Shown here one piece after another: positions 36,612-45,605 of a stretch of DNA of 48,068 bases (position 1 is its first letter; every line of letters begins with the position of its first letter). The position numbers were made by a program, and so were the translations under genes. The stretch is from Bacteroidota bacterium (GTDB lineage Bacteria > Bacteroidota > Ignavibacteria > UBA10030 > UBA8401). The stretch lies in the NCBI GenBank assembly GCA_005792285.1, contig SXSI01000031.1, positions 1-48,068 of the forward strand, read 5' to 3'. Under the pieces are notes generated by a model that had not been told where the DNA came from, did no database searches, and saw only the letters and a program-made list of their open reading frames with translations.

Positions 36612-36817
36612 GACCAAATACTTATATTTTTTGATTTTCTCAAAAAATAAATTGCATACATAACAAGTGCTGGCATCATTAATAATCCAGCAATGGCAAT
36701 CAACAAATTACTTATTAAATTATTCGCCAAATAAGTTGTAATACCCCAATAAGCTAAACCAATACTTAATACTGCCGATACAGAAATAAATAATACGTGA
36801 AGTGATTTTAAAGACAT
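36608..36817 (-). CDS. Tiny two-helix membrane protein of the oxidase operon (69 residues)
   Basis: Two predicted TM helices (about 5-28 and 35-60) with a short basic C-terminal tail. There is no known motif. It starts one base after the subunit IV gene stop and overlaps the next small gene (ATGA), so it is co-translated with oxidase subunits. Small membrane subunits or assembly proteins of heme-copper oxidases often have this form. The function is not known. Confidence 0.6.
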   Translation of the reverse strand: MSLKSLHVLFISVSAVLSIGLAYWGITTYLANNLISNLLIAIAGLLMMPALVMYAIYFLRKSKNISIWS

Positions 36818-36818
36818 A

Positions 36819-37118
36819 TTAATATTTAATTGAGTCTAAAGATGAGAATAGTGGAATTAAAATTAAAAATATAAAAAAGATAATTGTTAATATTAAAGTC
36901 CAAATAATAATTTTCTTTTCACCAAACAAATGCATAAAAATACCGGCAACAAGTGTACTTTTAACTGATGCAATTATTAACGCCAAAATTATTCCAACTC
37001 CAACACTAACTGTCAAAAATGATGCGTAAACTGTTAACACTGTCAACACCATTAAAGCCAAATATACTTTTATATACTTTTTTGAATGACTTTTTACATC
37101 AACGTTATGTGTTGTCAT
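36819..37118 (-). CDS. coxD: Cytochrome c oxidase subunit IV family protein
   Basis: A 99-residue inner-membrane protein with three TM helices, typical of the prokaryotic COX4 family, including FMHLFGEKKIIIW near its second half. It is a non-catalytic subunit of the oxidase. The ATG at 37116-37118 is chosen because an AAGGA Shine-Dalgarno lies just upstream; a longer frame to 37169 would overlap coxC. It follows coxC by ten bases. Confidence 0.88.
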   Translation of the reverse strand: MTTHNVDVKSHSKKYIKVYLALMVLTVLTVYASFLTVSVGVGIILALIIASVKSTLVAGIFMHLFGEKKIIIWTLILTIIFFIFLILIPLFSSLDSIKY

Positions 37119-37128
37119 ATAATTTTCC

Positions 37129-37728
37129 TTATAAAAGATAAAGTACTGGGAATAAAAATATCCAAACAAGATCTACGAAATGCCAATAAAGTCCCGCAAT
37201 TTCAATTCTATTTTTAAATCTTTCTGGATTACTTTCCCACATTTTCGAACCAGGAAATAAAAAATAAATATTTACAATCAAACCACCAATTACGTGAAGT
37301 ACGTGCAAACCAGTCATTGTAAAATACAATCCAAGAAAAGTATTTGTTGATGGATACAAATTATGTTCAAATTTAGCAGTGTATTCAAAATATTTAACAA
37401 CTAAAAATGCACATCCGAGTAAAATTGTAAGTAGCATATATTTTCTATATGCCGAAAAATTTTTATCTACAAGTGAAAGCCACGCCATCACCATCGTAAT
37501 ACTTGAAGTAATTAGAAATACAGTATTTAACGCTGCCATTGGTACACTTAAAAAAGAACTTCCAACCGGCCAATTTATTGTACCAACTCTTAAAAAAATA
37601 TAAGTTGAAAATAATGCACCAAAGAGCATAACTTCGGAAGTTAGAAATAACCAAATTCCTAACTTCGCATTATTAACTCCAGTATCTTCTCGTTCTTCAA
37701 TTGTATATGGAATAATTTCCGTGCTCAT
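37129..37728 (-). CDS. coxC: Cytochrome c oxidase subunit III
   Basis: A 199-residue inner-membrane subunit with five TM helices, the short form found in many bacteria. The conserved segments are KLGIWLFLTSEVMLFGALFSTYIFLR, TMTGLHVLHVIGGLI (with the family histidines) and GLYWHFVDLVWIFLFPVLYL at the end. The start ATG at 37726-37728 is preceded by AAAGG and lies one base after the coxA stop. An in-frame extension to 37830 overlapping coxA is rejected. Confidence 0.95.
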   Translation of the reverse strand: MSTEIIPYTIEEREDTGVNNAKLGIWLFLTSEVMLFGALFSTYIFLRVGTINWPVGSSFLSVPMAALNTVFLITSSITMVMAWLSLVDKNFSAYRKYMLLTILLGCAFLVVKYFEYTAKFEHNLYPSTNTFLGLYFTMTGLHVLHVIGGLIVNIYFLFPGSKMWESNPERFKNRIEIAGLYWHFVDLVWIFLFPVLYLL

Positions 37729-37729
37729 A

Positions 37730-39460
37730 TTAAACCTTTTGATTTTGTGGTAAATAATCTGTTGGATGTCCTGGAACACTATATTCGTATGGACCACGAT
37801 AGACAGTTGGTGTAACTTCAAAATTTCCATGTGGAGGAGGAGTTGGTGTTGCCCATTCTAATGTTGTTGATTGCCATGGATTTTCTTCGGACTTCTTCCC
37901 TTTCCACATACTATAAAATAAATTAAAAATAAATATTAGTTGAAATAAAGCAAGCACCCAAGAAAATATCGACATAGTTTCGTTGTAACGAAATACACCT
38001 TGAGCATGAGCATATTGTTCGCCACCATCCCATAATCTTCTGGAAACTCCTGCGAGTCCAACTAAAAACATTGGAAAGAAAATTCCGTTCATACAAATAA
38101 ACGATCCGACAAAATGTATTTTTCCTAATTTTTCATTCATCTTACGACCAGTAAATTTTGGGAACCAAAAATAAATTCCTGCGAAAAGTGCAAAAATAGT
38201 TCCCGGCGCAACTACATAATGAAAATGTCCGATAACATAGTATGTATCATGAAGTGCAATATCAGTTGCATTTAATCCAAGTGGTAATCCAGTTAATCCA
38301 CCAATACCAAACATTGGTAAAAATGCTAATGCAAATAACATTGGAGTGTTAAATCGAATTGATCCTCCCCAAAGTGTAATAAATAAAGTTGTTATAATTA
38401 CAATCGATGGAACTGAAATAATCATAGTTGTTGTTTGGAAGAATGTACTAATTGTAGTTCCCATTCCAGTCATAAACATGTGATGAGCCCAAACTGCAAA
38501 TGACATAAATCCTAAAAACAAAGAAGCATAAACTAATCCACGATATCCCCAAATTGGTTTGCGTGTGTTGTTTGCAATAATTTCTGTTACAACTCCCATT
38601 GCTGGAAGAATTAAAACATAAACTTCTGGATGAGCTAAAAACCAAAATAAATGTTGCCACAAAACTGGAGAACCACCGCCAGTATATTTTAACACTTCAC
38701 CTGAAACAACTAAACCACTTGGCATAAAGAAACTTGTACCAGCAAGTCTATCCATAATTTGCATAACTGCTGCAGCTTCAAGTGCAGGAAATGCTAACAA
38801 TAATAAAAATGAAGTTATAAGCTGAGCCCAAACAAGAAATGGTAATCTAAAATAAGTTAATCCCGGAGCTCGTAGTTGAATAATTGTAACAATAATATTA
38901 ACTGCTCCAAGTAATGAAGAAGTAATTAACAGAAACATTCCAAACAACCAATAAGTTTGTCCAACAGATGCGACTACCGCAAGTGGAGCATATGAAGTCC
39001 AACCTGATGAAGCAGCACCACCGGGTAAAAAGAAACTTGACAACATTACAATACCACCTAAAAAATAAACCCAGTAACTTGCCATATTTAATTTTGGAAA
39101 AGCCATATCGGGAGCGCCAACTTGTAATGGAACTAAATAGTTTGCAAATGCTCCAACTGCTAATGGAACAATTCCAAGAAACACCATTATTGTACCATGC
39201 ATTGCTCCAAGTTGATTATAAAATTCAGGCAACATAATTCCACCAGGCGCATTTGATTCTCCAAACCAACTTCCAATAAATGGAATTGGTTGTTCAGGAT
39301 ATGCAAGTTGCCATCTCATCAACATTACTAAACAAAATCCGAAGAAGAGAAAAATTAAACTTGTTAGCCCATATTGAATTCCGATCATTTTATGATCGGT
39401 AGAAAAAATATATTTCCGCCAAAACGGAAGTTGATGGGAATGTTCGTTATGTGTGCTCAT
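37730..39460 (-). CDS. coxA: Cytochrome c oxidase subunit I (A1-type heme-copper oxidase)
   Basis: The catalytic subunit that reduces oxygen and pumps protons. The 576 residues from the ATG at 39458-39460 form about twelve helices. Ligands visible are the heme a histidine in GAMHGTIMVF, the CuB histidine and cross-linked tyrosine in AHPEVYVLILPA, the CuB pair in VWAHHMF and the heme a3/heme a histidines in YYVIGHFHYVV. HPEVY with its glutamate places it in the A1 class with a D-channel end point. The C-terminal tail has a TPTPPPHGNFEVTP segment common in cytochrome c oxidases of this group. An extension to 39520 is rejected. Confidence 0.97.
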   Translation of the reverse strand: MSTHNEHSHQLPFWRKYIFSTDHKMIGIQYGLTSLIFLFFGFCLVMLMRWQLAYPEQPIPFIGSWFGESNAPGGIMLPEFYNQLGAMHGTIMVFLGIVPLAVGAFANYLVPLQVGAPDMAFPKLNMASYWVYFLGGIVMLSSFFLPGGAASSGWTSYAPLAVVASVGQTYWLFGMFLLITSSLLGAVNIIVTIIQLRAPGLTYFRLPFLVWAQLITSFLLLLAFPALEAAAVMQIMDRLAGTSFFMPSGLVVSGEVLKYTGGGSPVLWQHLFWFLAHPEVYVLILPAMGVVTEIIANNTRKPIWGYRGLVYASLFLGFMSFAVWAHHMFMTGMGTTISTFFQTTTMIISVPSIVIITTLFITLWGGSIRFNTPMLFALAFLPMFGIGGLTGLPLGLNATDIALHDTYYVIGHFHYVVAPGTIFALFAGIYFWFPKFTGRKMNEKLGKIHFVGSFICMNGIFFPMFLVGLAGVSRRLWDGGEQYAHAQGVFRYNETMSIFSWVLALFQLIFIFNLFYSMWKGKKSEENPWQSTTLEWATPTPPPHGNFEVTPTVYRGPYEYSVPGHPTDYLPQNQKV

Positions 39461-39473
39461 GAAGAGATTTTTT

Positions 39474-40160
39474 TTATTTTGCAGAATAATTAAAATCAGC
39501 TGTGACTGGTTTATCTGCAACTGTGATTTTTAATTGTTGAGTCCCATATTTTTCGTGCCATGCTTCAAGCGTATAATTTCCTGCAGGTAATCCTTTAATT
39601 GCAAATGAACCGTTATCATTTGAAACTGCATAGTACGAATTATTTACAACTCCAACATATGCAGACATCCAATTATGAACATCGCATTTAAATTTTACCA
39701 TAACTTCCGGTTTATCAAATTTTTTATTTAACTTCATTCCTTTCATAGGTTGTGCATTATTAAACTGTGTATTACTTTTTGCGAGTGAATGAACATTATG
39801 CAAAGTTGGATCATCATTTAAAATTACAAATGGTTGACCAACTTGTGTGCCCATTACGTGCGGAGTATATTGACATCCTTTTTGACTTAATGTAACTGGC
39901 ACGGTAGGAGCAGCAGTTGGTTTTGCACCTTCTTTTACATAAATGAAAACATTTTTTAAAGTATTATTTGCATTAACAACTACTTCTTCCGATGAAACTG
40001 AAGTTGAATGCATTGCTTTACAAGTTTTATCTGCATCCATTTTCATTTTTGGCATTTTTGGAGATGCTCCTGAAAATGAAATTTTCCCGGTTACATCTGC
40101 GCTAAATACATTGATTGTAAGAACTAAAATTAAACTTACAAATTGCGTTAATCTTAACAT
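39474..40160 (-). CDS. Exported cupredoxin-like protein with a carboxypeptidase-regulatory-like C-terminal domain
   Basis: A 228-residue protein with a Sec signal peptide (about 1-20). The body contains NVFIYVKEGA, CQYTPHV and then NVHS (His124) and KCDVHNWM (Cys159, His162, Met165). That is the His-Cys-His-Met ligand set of a type 1 blue copper site. A C-terminal domain with GSFAIKGLPAGNYTLEAWHEKYG looks like a carboxypeptidase regulatory-like fold. It lies between the octaheme cytochrome and CoxA, so it may move electrons or copper between the bc complex and the oxidase. The copper site is inferred from the ligand spacing. Confidence 0.75.
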   Translation of the reverse strand: MLRLTQFVSLILVLTINVFSADVTGKISFSGASPKMPKMKMDADKTCKAMHSTSVSSEEVVVNANNTLKNVFIYVKEGAKPTAAPTVPVTLSQKGCQYTPHVMGTQVGQPFVILNDDPTLHNVHSLAKSNTQFNNAQPMKGMKLNKKFDKPEVMVKFKCDVHNWMSAYVGVVNNSYYAVSNDNGSFAIKGLPAGNYTLEAWHEKYGTQQLKITVADKPVTADFNYSAK

Positions 40161-40186
40161 GTTTATTACATCCTTTCTTTAATTGA

Positions 40187-42829
40187 TTATTTTTTATTTT
40201 TTCCTATTATAAATACATGGTCGCGAATTGCTTCCATTTGTTTTTTTGCGTCGCCTTCTAAAACATCAGGTAATGCGGTTTGTCCATCTGGCCAATATCC
40301 TGGCATCATCGTTCCTGGCTGAATTGCTTGTGGATCTTTCAACCAATCAACAACCCATTCTGGCTTTAAACGTTTTGCAGTTAATGAGAGATTTGGACCT
40401 AAACTACCAGAACTTTCACCTTTCCCTAATATATGACATTTTAAACATTGATATGAATCGAACATTAATTTTCCTTCAGCCAAAGTTGATTTATTTGGTT
40501 GGAATGCTGAATAGTCTCGAAGTCGAAGTTCTTGTTTTGAAACAGCAAGAAAATATTTTGTTAAATCATTAAGTTCATTTTCTGAAAACGAAAAAGTAGG
40601 CATTCTTACTTTTAACCAAGGTCTAATTGGTGATGGACTTTTTATAAATTCATTCAACCAAGGTTCTTGAACTTTTGCACCTTCCATTGTGATCATCGGA
40701 GGTCCCATTGAAGGATCTTCAAGTGTTGCAGAAAAATATGAACCGTGATCTTCAATTTCATGACAATTTATACAAGCGTATCTTGTAATTAATTTTTGTC
40801 CTTGATCTAAATCGCGAATTCTTTGATCAAAAGTTTGCTGATATTTTTTATTTGGTTTATCACCTCTATAACTTAAAAGCAACATTCTCAATAATTTTAT
40901 TTCTTCATCACGGAAATTAAAAACTGGCATTTTTTGTGGAATGCGTTCAGTTTGGAAAAGACGAGAATTATATAATTTTCCATAAACCCAACCATCCCAT
41001 GAATGTTGTACTGCAACTTTTCCATCTTTAATTTCAAATTCAAGTTCACCTTCTTTGTCTAATTCTTTAACATCACCGAAATCCATTTGTTCAACTTTTT
41101 TTCTTCCAAAATCAGAAAGGTTTACACTTATTTTTGATTCTCTTTCCATTCCTTCAATTGCATGACATCCATAACATCCATTTGAGCGAACTAATTTTTC
41201 TCCAAAATCAATTTTTTCTTTTTTATTAATTTCAAGTTTTCTTGAATCTTTATTTCGACTATCACTCATTGTTTGCAAATAGGCAACAATATCTCTTGCT
41301 TCACTATCAGTTAAACGAAGGTTTGGCATTTTTGTTGTCGGATTATAATGACGAGGATTTTTTATCCAATCATAAATAAAATCTGGAGATAATTTTCCGG
41401 AAACATGCGATAACTCCGGCGCAATATCATAACTGGTGTTTCGTTTTTCACGAACTTTTGTTTCGTCACCAATAACGTGACAAGCTTGACAACCAACTTC
41501 ATTAAAAATTAATTTACCTTTAGCAGATGAACCACCTTTATATGAACCATTAGAATTTGCAAATTTAAAATTACTATTTTTTGATTTGTCAAAAAGAAAT
41601 GCAGTTACAGCTTCTGCTTCTTCAGGAAGAAATTTATAATTTGGCATTCTTGTATTTGGGTTGTACGCTTTTGGATTAAGAATCCAATTATAAACCCATT
41701 CTGGTTTTACTTTTGAAGAAACATTTTTTAGTTCAGGACCAATTGGCGGTAAATTTTCATAACCGTCGATTTGGTGACAAGCATAACATCCAACTTCGAG
41801 CATAACTTGTTTTGCTTTTGTAAAATATGGTGCACTCTTTAATGCATTTTGATTTGCGTGGCAAGAATTACATGATGCATATACATCAGTTTTTTTAAGA
41901 AGGGGTGTTTCCCAATAATGATCTTCGTCGCCATGTGCATAACCTGTAGTCAATGCATTTCCTTGTCCGCGATGACAAGTTGTACATCCAAATTTTTCTG
42001 GATTATGAATTTTTAAAAGTTCTGGTAATGGATGAGTTGTAAATGGCTGTGGTGCATCTGCCATTAAAGGCTCTCTACTACCCAAATGACAAGTTTGACA
42101 TCTGTCTACTCTCGCTTTTAATTCACTAAAATTTGTTTTTTCAAAATCATCTATTACAACTTGTTTGATTTCAATTGGCGCTGCGCTAGCTCTTGTTAAT
42201 TTTAATTTAACTTTATCAGCATCAATAAATATTTTTTTAATTTCAGAATTTAATTCAGCTATTTTGTTCGTGTAAGTTGCAAGGAATTCGTTTGCTTTAT
42301 TAATTCTGTTTTGAATTGCAGAAACTGAGTCGGCATATTCGGCAATTGATCTTTCAATTTCTTTTAATTCATCTTTTAAACTTTGGCTTGGAGATCCGCC
42401 GTGAACACCTTTTTTATATTCATAATAAACTGCATCAGATTTACTTCTTGCAAAACTCCATTCACGTGTTGCATCTACATATTCTTGTTGAAGATTTCCA
42501 AGTTCCTCAACTCCATTTTTATATGCTTCATTCTCAAGTGATGACTCTGCTTTTTTTAATTCGACGTGTAAACCTGCAACTGTTGATGAATCAATAAGTG
42601 AAATTAATTCATCGTAATTAGCTTGCAATTTTTGTTGAAGCAAATAATTGTATTCTGACTGATAATCTTTCCAAGGACGACGTGTGATAATTTCATCAAT
42701 AACTGCCCAAGCTGTTGATAAAAATAAAATAATACTTATAATGAGATAAAAATTTGTATAATTTCTATTCTCAATTAGTAAATCAAGTCGTTTCTTAAAA
42801 TTGAAGAGCTCCTTCAGTTTATCCAGCAT
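40187..42829 (-). CDS. Membrane-anchored octaheme cytochrome c
   Basis: An 880-residue electron-transfer protein. One N-terminal TM helix (about 26-44) anchors a periplasmic coiled coil (about 55-215). Eight CxxCH heme motifs follow, with first cysteines at 244, 282, 320, 348, 447, 552, 686 and 795. The last five behave like consecutive class I cytochrome c modules, with repeated PEWVYNWILNP-like and MPNY/MPNL-type Met ligand segments (for example 376-386 and 395-398). It lies directly after the two cytochrome b genes, so it replaces the cytochrome c1/f subunit and can also supply the oxidase. No enzyme active site is evident. The domain borders are by eye. Confidence 0.92.
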   Translation of the reverse strand: MLDKLKELFNFKKRLDLLIENRNYTNFYLIISIILFLSTAWAVIDEIITRRPWKDYQSEYNYLLQQKLQANYDELISLIDSSTVAGLHVELKKAESSLENEAYKNGVEELGNLQQEYVDATREWSFARSKSDAVYYEYKKGVHGGSPSQSLKDELKEIERSIAEYADSVSAIQNRINKANEFLATYTNKIAELNSEIKKIFIDADKVKLKLTRASAAPIEIKQVVIDDFEKTNFSELKARVDRCQTCHLGSREPLMADAPQPFTTHPLPELLKIHNPEKFGCTTCHRGQGNALTTGYAHGDEDHYWETPLLKKTDVYASCNSCHANQNALKSAPYFTKAKQVMLEVGCYACHQIDGYENLPPIGPELKNVSSKVKPEWVYNWILNPKAYNPNTRMPNYKFLPEEAEAVTAFLFDKSKNSNFKFANSNGSYKGGSSAKGKLIFNEVGCQACHVIGDETKVREKRNTSYDIAPELSHVSGKLSPDFIYDWIKNPRHYNPTTKMPNLRLTDSEARDIVAYLQTMSDSRNKDSRKLEINKKEKIDFGEKLVRSNGCYGCHAIEGMERESKISVNLSDFGRKKVEQMDFGDVKELDKEGELEFEIKDGKVAVQHSWDGWVYGKLYNSRLFQTERIPQKMPVFNFRDEEIKLLRMLLLSYRGDKPNKKYQQTFDQRIRDLDQGQKLITRYACINCHEIEDHGSYFSATLEDPSMGPPMITMEGAKVQEPWLNEFIKSPSPIRPWLKVRMPTFSFSENELNDLTKYFLAVSKQELRLRDYSAFQPNKSTLAEGKLMFDSYQCLKCHILGKGESSGSLGPNLSLTAKRLKPEWVVDWLKDPQAIQPGTMMPGYWPDGQTALPDVLEGDAKKQMEAIRDHVFIIGKNKK

Positions 42830-42863
42830 TATTTATTTTCTTTCACAAGAGTAATAATTAAGT

Positions 42864-43769
42864 TTAAATATTGAACCATGGTGTAACCCAAAAATATTTA
42901 ATTGGATAAGCTCCAAAAATCGGAGGAAGAAGTCGTAAAGACATTTTTAAAACAACAAATCCCATTCCAAGAAAAAGTGCCGAAGTTGTCCAATATCTTA
43001 TAGGTCCCATTAATTTAAAAAGTTCTGTTTTTTTAAATTTATTGTAATGCCAACCACCGAGAATTCCAAAAAATCCAGTTACAAAAGTAAATCCAAATAA
43101 TGTAGCCCAAATATTTAAACTATTGTCGGGTAACTTAGTTGGTATTCCAATTAATTCTGAGAGATCGATATTATTTAGAACTACAACTTTGTGCGTGTCC
43201 CAAAATTCCCAAGGCAAAAAGAAATTCCATCCAGGTCCTCGTAAAAATGTTCCGAGAATAATTAACGCAATCCACAAAATTAAAAATCCAAAATAGTAAG
43301 TTAAAATTGCAAATTTTCTATCTTTAAAAGTGTAGTAGCCATTTCCTTTTGGATTAACATCAATATATGGAATTGCCATGAGACCAATAATAATTATACT
43401 TGGAAGCATAACGCCTGCAATCCAAGGATCGAAATAAACAAGTAATTCTTGAAGACCAAGAAAATACCATGGTGCTTTCGATGGATTTGGAGTTAAGGAA
43501 GGATCTGCAGCTTGTTCAAGTGGTGCATCAATTGTAATTGACCATACTGCTAGAATTGCAAATACAATTAACGTTCCTAAAAATTCAACTCGAACTAAAT
43601 ATGGCCAAACTTGAATTTTATCATCGAGTTTTGCTTCATCAGGAATTTCTTGTGAATCATTTTTTCTAGCTTTTTTAAATGCGAACCAAGTATAAAATAC
43701 AACTAAAAATAAAAGTCCAACAATTGGAATGTTGTCTGGTTTTGTAATTATCTCTAAAAAGTATTTCAT
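42864..43769 (-). CDS. Cytochrome b C-terminal subunit (subunit IV-like, extended)
   Basis: A 301-residue inner-membrane protein equivalent to the C-terminal half of cytochrome b, with an additional N-terminal helix (about 10-31). The quinol-site loop is SKAPWYFLGLQELLVYFDPW, where the usual PEWY is APWY, as seen in several bacterial bc complexes. About five more helices follow. It starts two bases after the N-terminal cytochrome b gene, and both together form the quinol-oxidising cytochrome b core. No heme ligands are in this half, as expected. Confidence 0.9.
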   Translation of the reverse strand: MKYFLEIITKPDNIPIVGLLFLVVFYTWFAFKKARKNDSQEIPDEAKLDDKIQVWPYLVRVEFLGTLIVFAILAVWSITIDAPLEQAADPSLTPNPSKAPWYFLGLQELLVYFDPWIAGVMLPSIIIIGLMAIPYIDVNPKGNGYYTFKDRKFAILTYYFGFLILWIALIILGTFLRGPGWNFFLPWEFWDTHKVVVLNNIDLSELIGIPTKLPDNSLNIWATLFGFTFVTGFFGILGGWHYNKFKKTELFKLMGPIRYWTTSALFLGMGFVVLKMSLRLLPPIFGAYPIKYFWVTPWFNI

Positions 43770-43771
43770 TT

Positions 43772-44551
43772 TTAAAAAGTTTTTTTAGTTGTATCCGGTC
43801 CTGAAATTCCACCATCTTTTCTTATTCGCCAAAAATGAACCACCATAAATATTGCAGCGATCAATGGAAGAAAAATACAATGACCTACATAAAAGCGAAG
43901 TAAAGTTGGTGGACCAACTTGAGTTCCACCAAGTAAAAGAAATCTAATATCATTATCAATTCTCATTCCGAGTTCTGGTCCGAATGGTCCTTCGTGACCA
44001 ATTAGTGGAGTTGCTCGAGCCATGTTTGTACCAACTGTTACAGCCCAAATTGAAAGTTGGTCCCACGGTAATAAATATCCTGTGAAGCTTAATAAAAAAG
44101 TTAATACTAAAAGTAAAACACCAATAACCCAATTAAATTCTCGTGGTGGTTTATATGAGCCGGTTAAAAATACTCTGAACATATGAAGCATTACTGTAAT
44201 TACCATTGCATGTGCAGCCCAACGATGCATGTTTCTTACAAATGGTCCGAATGCAACATCGTTCATTAAATATTTCATGTCCTCGTATGCATATTGCGCA
44301 GTTGGACGATAGTAAAACATTAAAATGACTCCAGTGAGTGTAAGAATTAAAAATAATAAAAATGTTATTCCACCCATTCCCCATGTAAAACCAATATTGG
44401 TAGCGTGTCTTGGAATTCTTACAGGATGTAAATGAAGAAAAACATTATCTACAATTTGAAGTGCTCTGTTACGTTGAGTATCATCGTACTTATGTCGGAA
44501 AATAGATTTGTAAATTTCCGACTCTCTAAATTTTTTCATTGGGCTTATCAT
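43772..44551 (-). CDS. Cytochrome b N-terminal subunit (b6-like)
   Basis: A 259-residue inner-membrane protein with four TM helices and two b hemes. The ligand pairs are in [18 protein letters not shown] (first and last histidines) and [18 protein letters not shown]. The latter has the longer, b6-type spacing. [20 protein letters not shown] is the conserved Qo-side block. No Cys is present at the place where b6f binds its extra covalent heme. The ATG at 44549-44551 has a GGAG Shine-Dalgarno eight bases upstream; a longer frame to 44614 would overlap the Rieske gene. Confidence 0.93.
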   Translation of the reverse strand: MISPMKKFRESEIYKSIFRHKYDDTQRNRALQIVDNVFLHLHPVRIPRHATNIGFTWGMGGITFLLFLILTLTGVILMFYYRPTAQYAYEDMKYLMNDVAFGPFVRNMHRWAAHAMVITVMLHMFRVFLTGSYKPPREFNWVIGVLLLVLTFLLSFTGYLLPWDQLSIWAVTVGTNMARATPLIGHEGPFGPELGMRIDNDIRFLLLGGTQVGPPTLLRFYVGHCIFLPLIAAIFMVVHFWRIRKDGGISGPDTTKKTF

Positions 44552-44574
44552 TCTAATTTCTCCTTTGCACTTAA

Positions 44575-45171
44575 TTACGCAGTAAATCCGAAATAAGAAC
44601 CTTCTTTGCCCCACTCACCCTTTTCGTAGAGGAATTTAATACTTAGGTCAACTTCAATCTCACCATCTTCAGTAATTGAAATTGAAGCTCTTTCAAGTGG
44701 ACGAGGTGTTGGACCTTCGAAGTTTACACCATTTTTATAGTAACCACTTCCATGACAAGGACATTTAAATTTTTCTTCTGTTGGAAGCCAACGTGGAGTA
44801 CAACCTAAGTGTGTACAAATTGCTATCAATGCATAAAATCCAGTTACTTCTCGTATAATCCAAATTCCCTTTTCAATATATTTTTCACTGACTTCACCAA
44901 GTACATAATCATTTGGTAAGCCAACTTTAAATTTTTTGGTAGGTTCAAATAATATTCTTGGGAACATCATTCGCAAAGTTCCGATTGTAGAAATTCCAAT
45001 GAAACCAAAAAATGCTAACCATGCGGAATATGAGAAGAAATTTTTTCTTCCCATTCGCCATAAACCAGGGTCATTTTCCGGAGTTCGATCCTGTTTTGGT
45101 TTTCGTGGTGCTGGTGTTTCTGAAATTTTTAGTTCAGGTTTATCTTCTGGTGTTTGTTCTTCAGTTGTCAT
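44575..45171 (-). CDS. Rieske iron-sulfur protein
   Basis: The 2Fe-2S subunit of the quinol-oxidising bc-type complex. The 198 residues have a charged Pro/Lys-rich N-terminus, a TM helix (about 46-68) and the cluster-binding loops CTHLGC (119-124) and CPCHGSGY (137-144). Both His ligands and the disulfide cysteines are present. It follows the ferredoxin gene by 19 bases and precedes cytochrome b by 23. Confidence 0.95.
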   Translation of the reverse strand: MTTEEQTPEDKPELKISETPAPRKPKQDRTPENDPGLWRMGRKNFFSYSAWLAFFGFIGISTIGTLRMMFPRILFEPTKKFKVGLPNDYVLGEVSEKYIEKGIWIIREVTGFYALIAICTHLGCTPRWLPTEEKFKCPCHGSGYYKNGVNFEGPTPRPLERASISITEDGEIEVDLSIKFLYEKGEWGKEGSYFGFTA

Positions 45172-45190
45172 ATAAATTAAAAAATAATAT

Positions 45191-45508
45191 TTAAGCGAGA
45201 ACTTCTTCTTCGCGTTTTAACATATCAATAACATCCCATGGACAATATTTTGCGCACAATTTACAACCAATACAAACTTCTTCGTCAACAACACAGATTC
45301 CATTTACATTAATTTGGGAACCATCTAAATTTTCGGGACCGGGAGCTTTATAAATACAATCGACTGGACAAAATTCAATACAAACTTCACAACCTGTACA
45401 ACCTTCAGAATGTATAACTGCAATTAATGGTGATTTCTTTTTTTTCTTAACGGGAATTATAGGAACAACCGGAGGAGTTACAATTGGTGTTGAAGAAATC
45501 ACTTCCAT
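45191..45508 (-). CDS. 2[4Fe-4S] ferredoxin-like protein, first gene of the respiratory operon
   Basis: A 105-residue soluble protein with a Pro/Lys-rich N-terminus (about 8-27) and two four-cysteine clusters: CTGCEVCIEFCP (37-48) and CIGCKLCAKYCP (79-90). They are separated by about 30 residues with an extra loop (APGPENLDGSQINVNG). No signal peptide is seen, so it is probably cytoplasmic, perhaps docked to the membrane complex. It heads the operon for the bc-type complex and oxidase. The electron donor and acceptor are unknown. Confidence 0.9.
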   Translation of the reverse strand: MEVISSTPIVTPPVVPIIPVKKKKKSPLIAVIHSEGCTGCEVCIEFCPVDCIYKAPGPENLDGSQINVNGICVVDEEVCIGCKLCAKYCPWDVIDMLKREEEVLA

Positions 45509-45552
45509 AATTATTAGTTATTATCTTTTAGTTTTTTATTAGTACAGGTATA

Positions 45553-45581
45553 AAAATATGCATGAAATACTACAATTGCAA
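45553..45581 (-). promoter_or_regulatory. Candidate promoter of the 17-gene respiratory operon
   Basis: On the - strand, TTGCAA (45576-45581) and TATTTT (45553-45558) are separated by 17 bases and lie about 45 bases upstream of the ferredoxin ATG. The match is moderate in this AT-rich gap. No clear FNR or other regulator palindrome is evident. Confidence 0.35.
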
Positions 45582-45605
45582 TATATGTTTATAGTTTGTT
45601 TGAAG

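Noticed and set aside
37729-37830. N-terminal extension of coxC overlapping coxA
   Set aside because: The ATG at 37728 has a Shine-Dalgarno and gives the normal 199-residue subunit; the extension has no conserved features.
44552-44614. N-terminal extension of cytochrome b overlapping the Rieske gene
   Set aside because: The ATG at 44551 has a GGAG site at good spacing; the extra 21 residues are not typical of cytochrome b.
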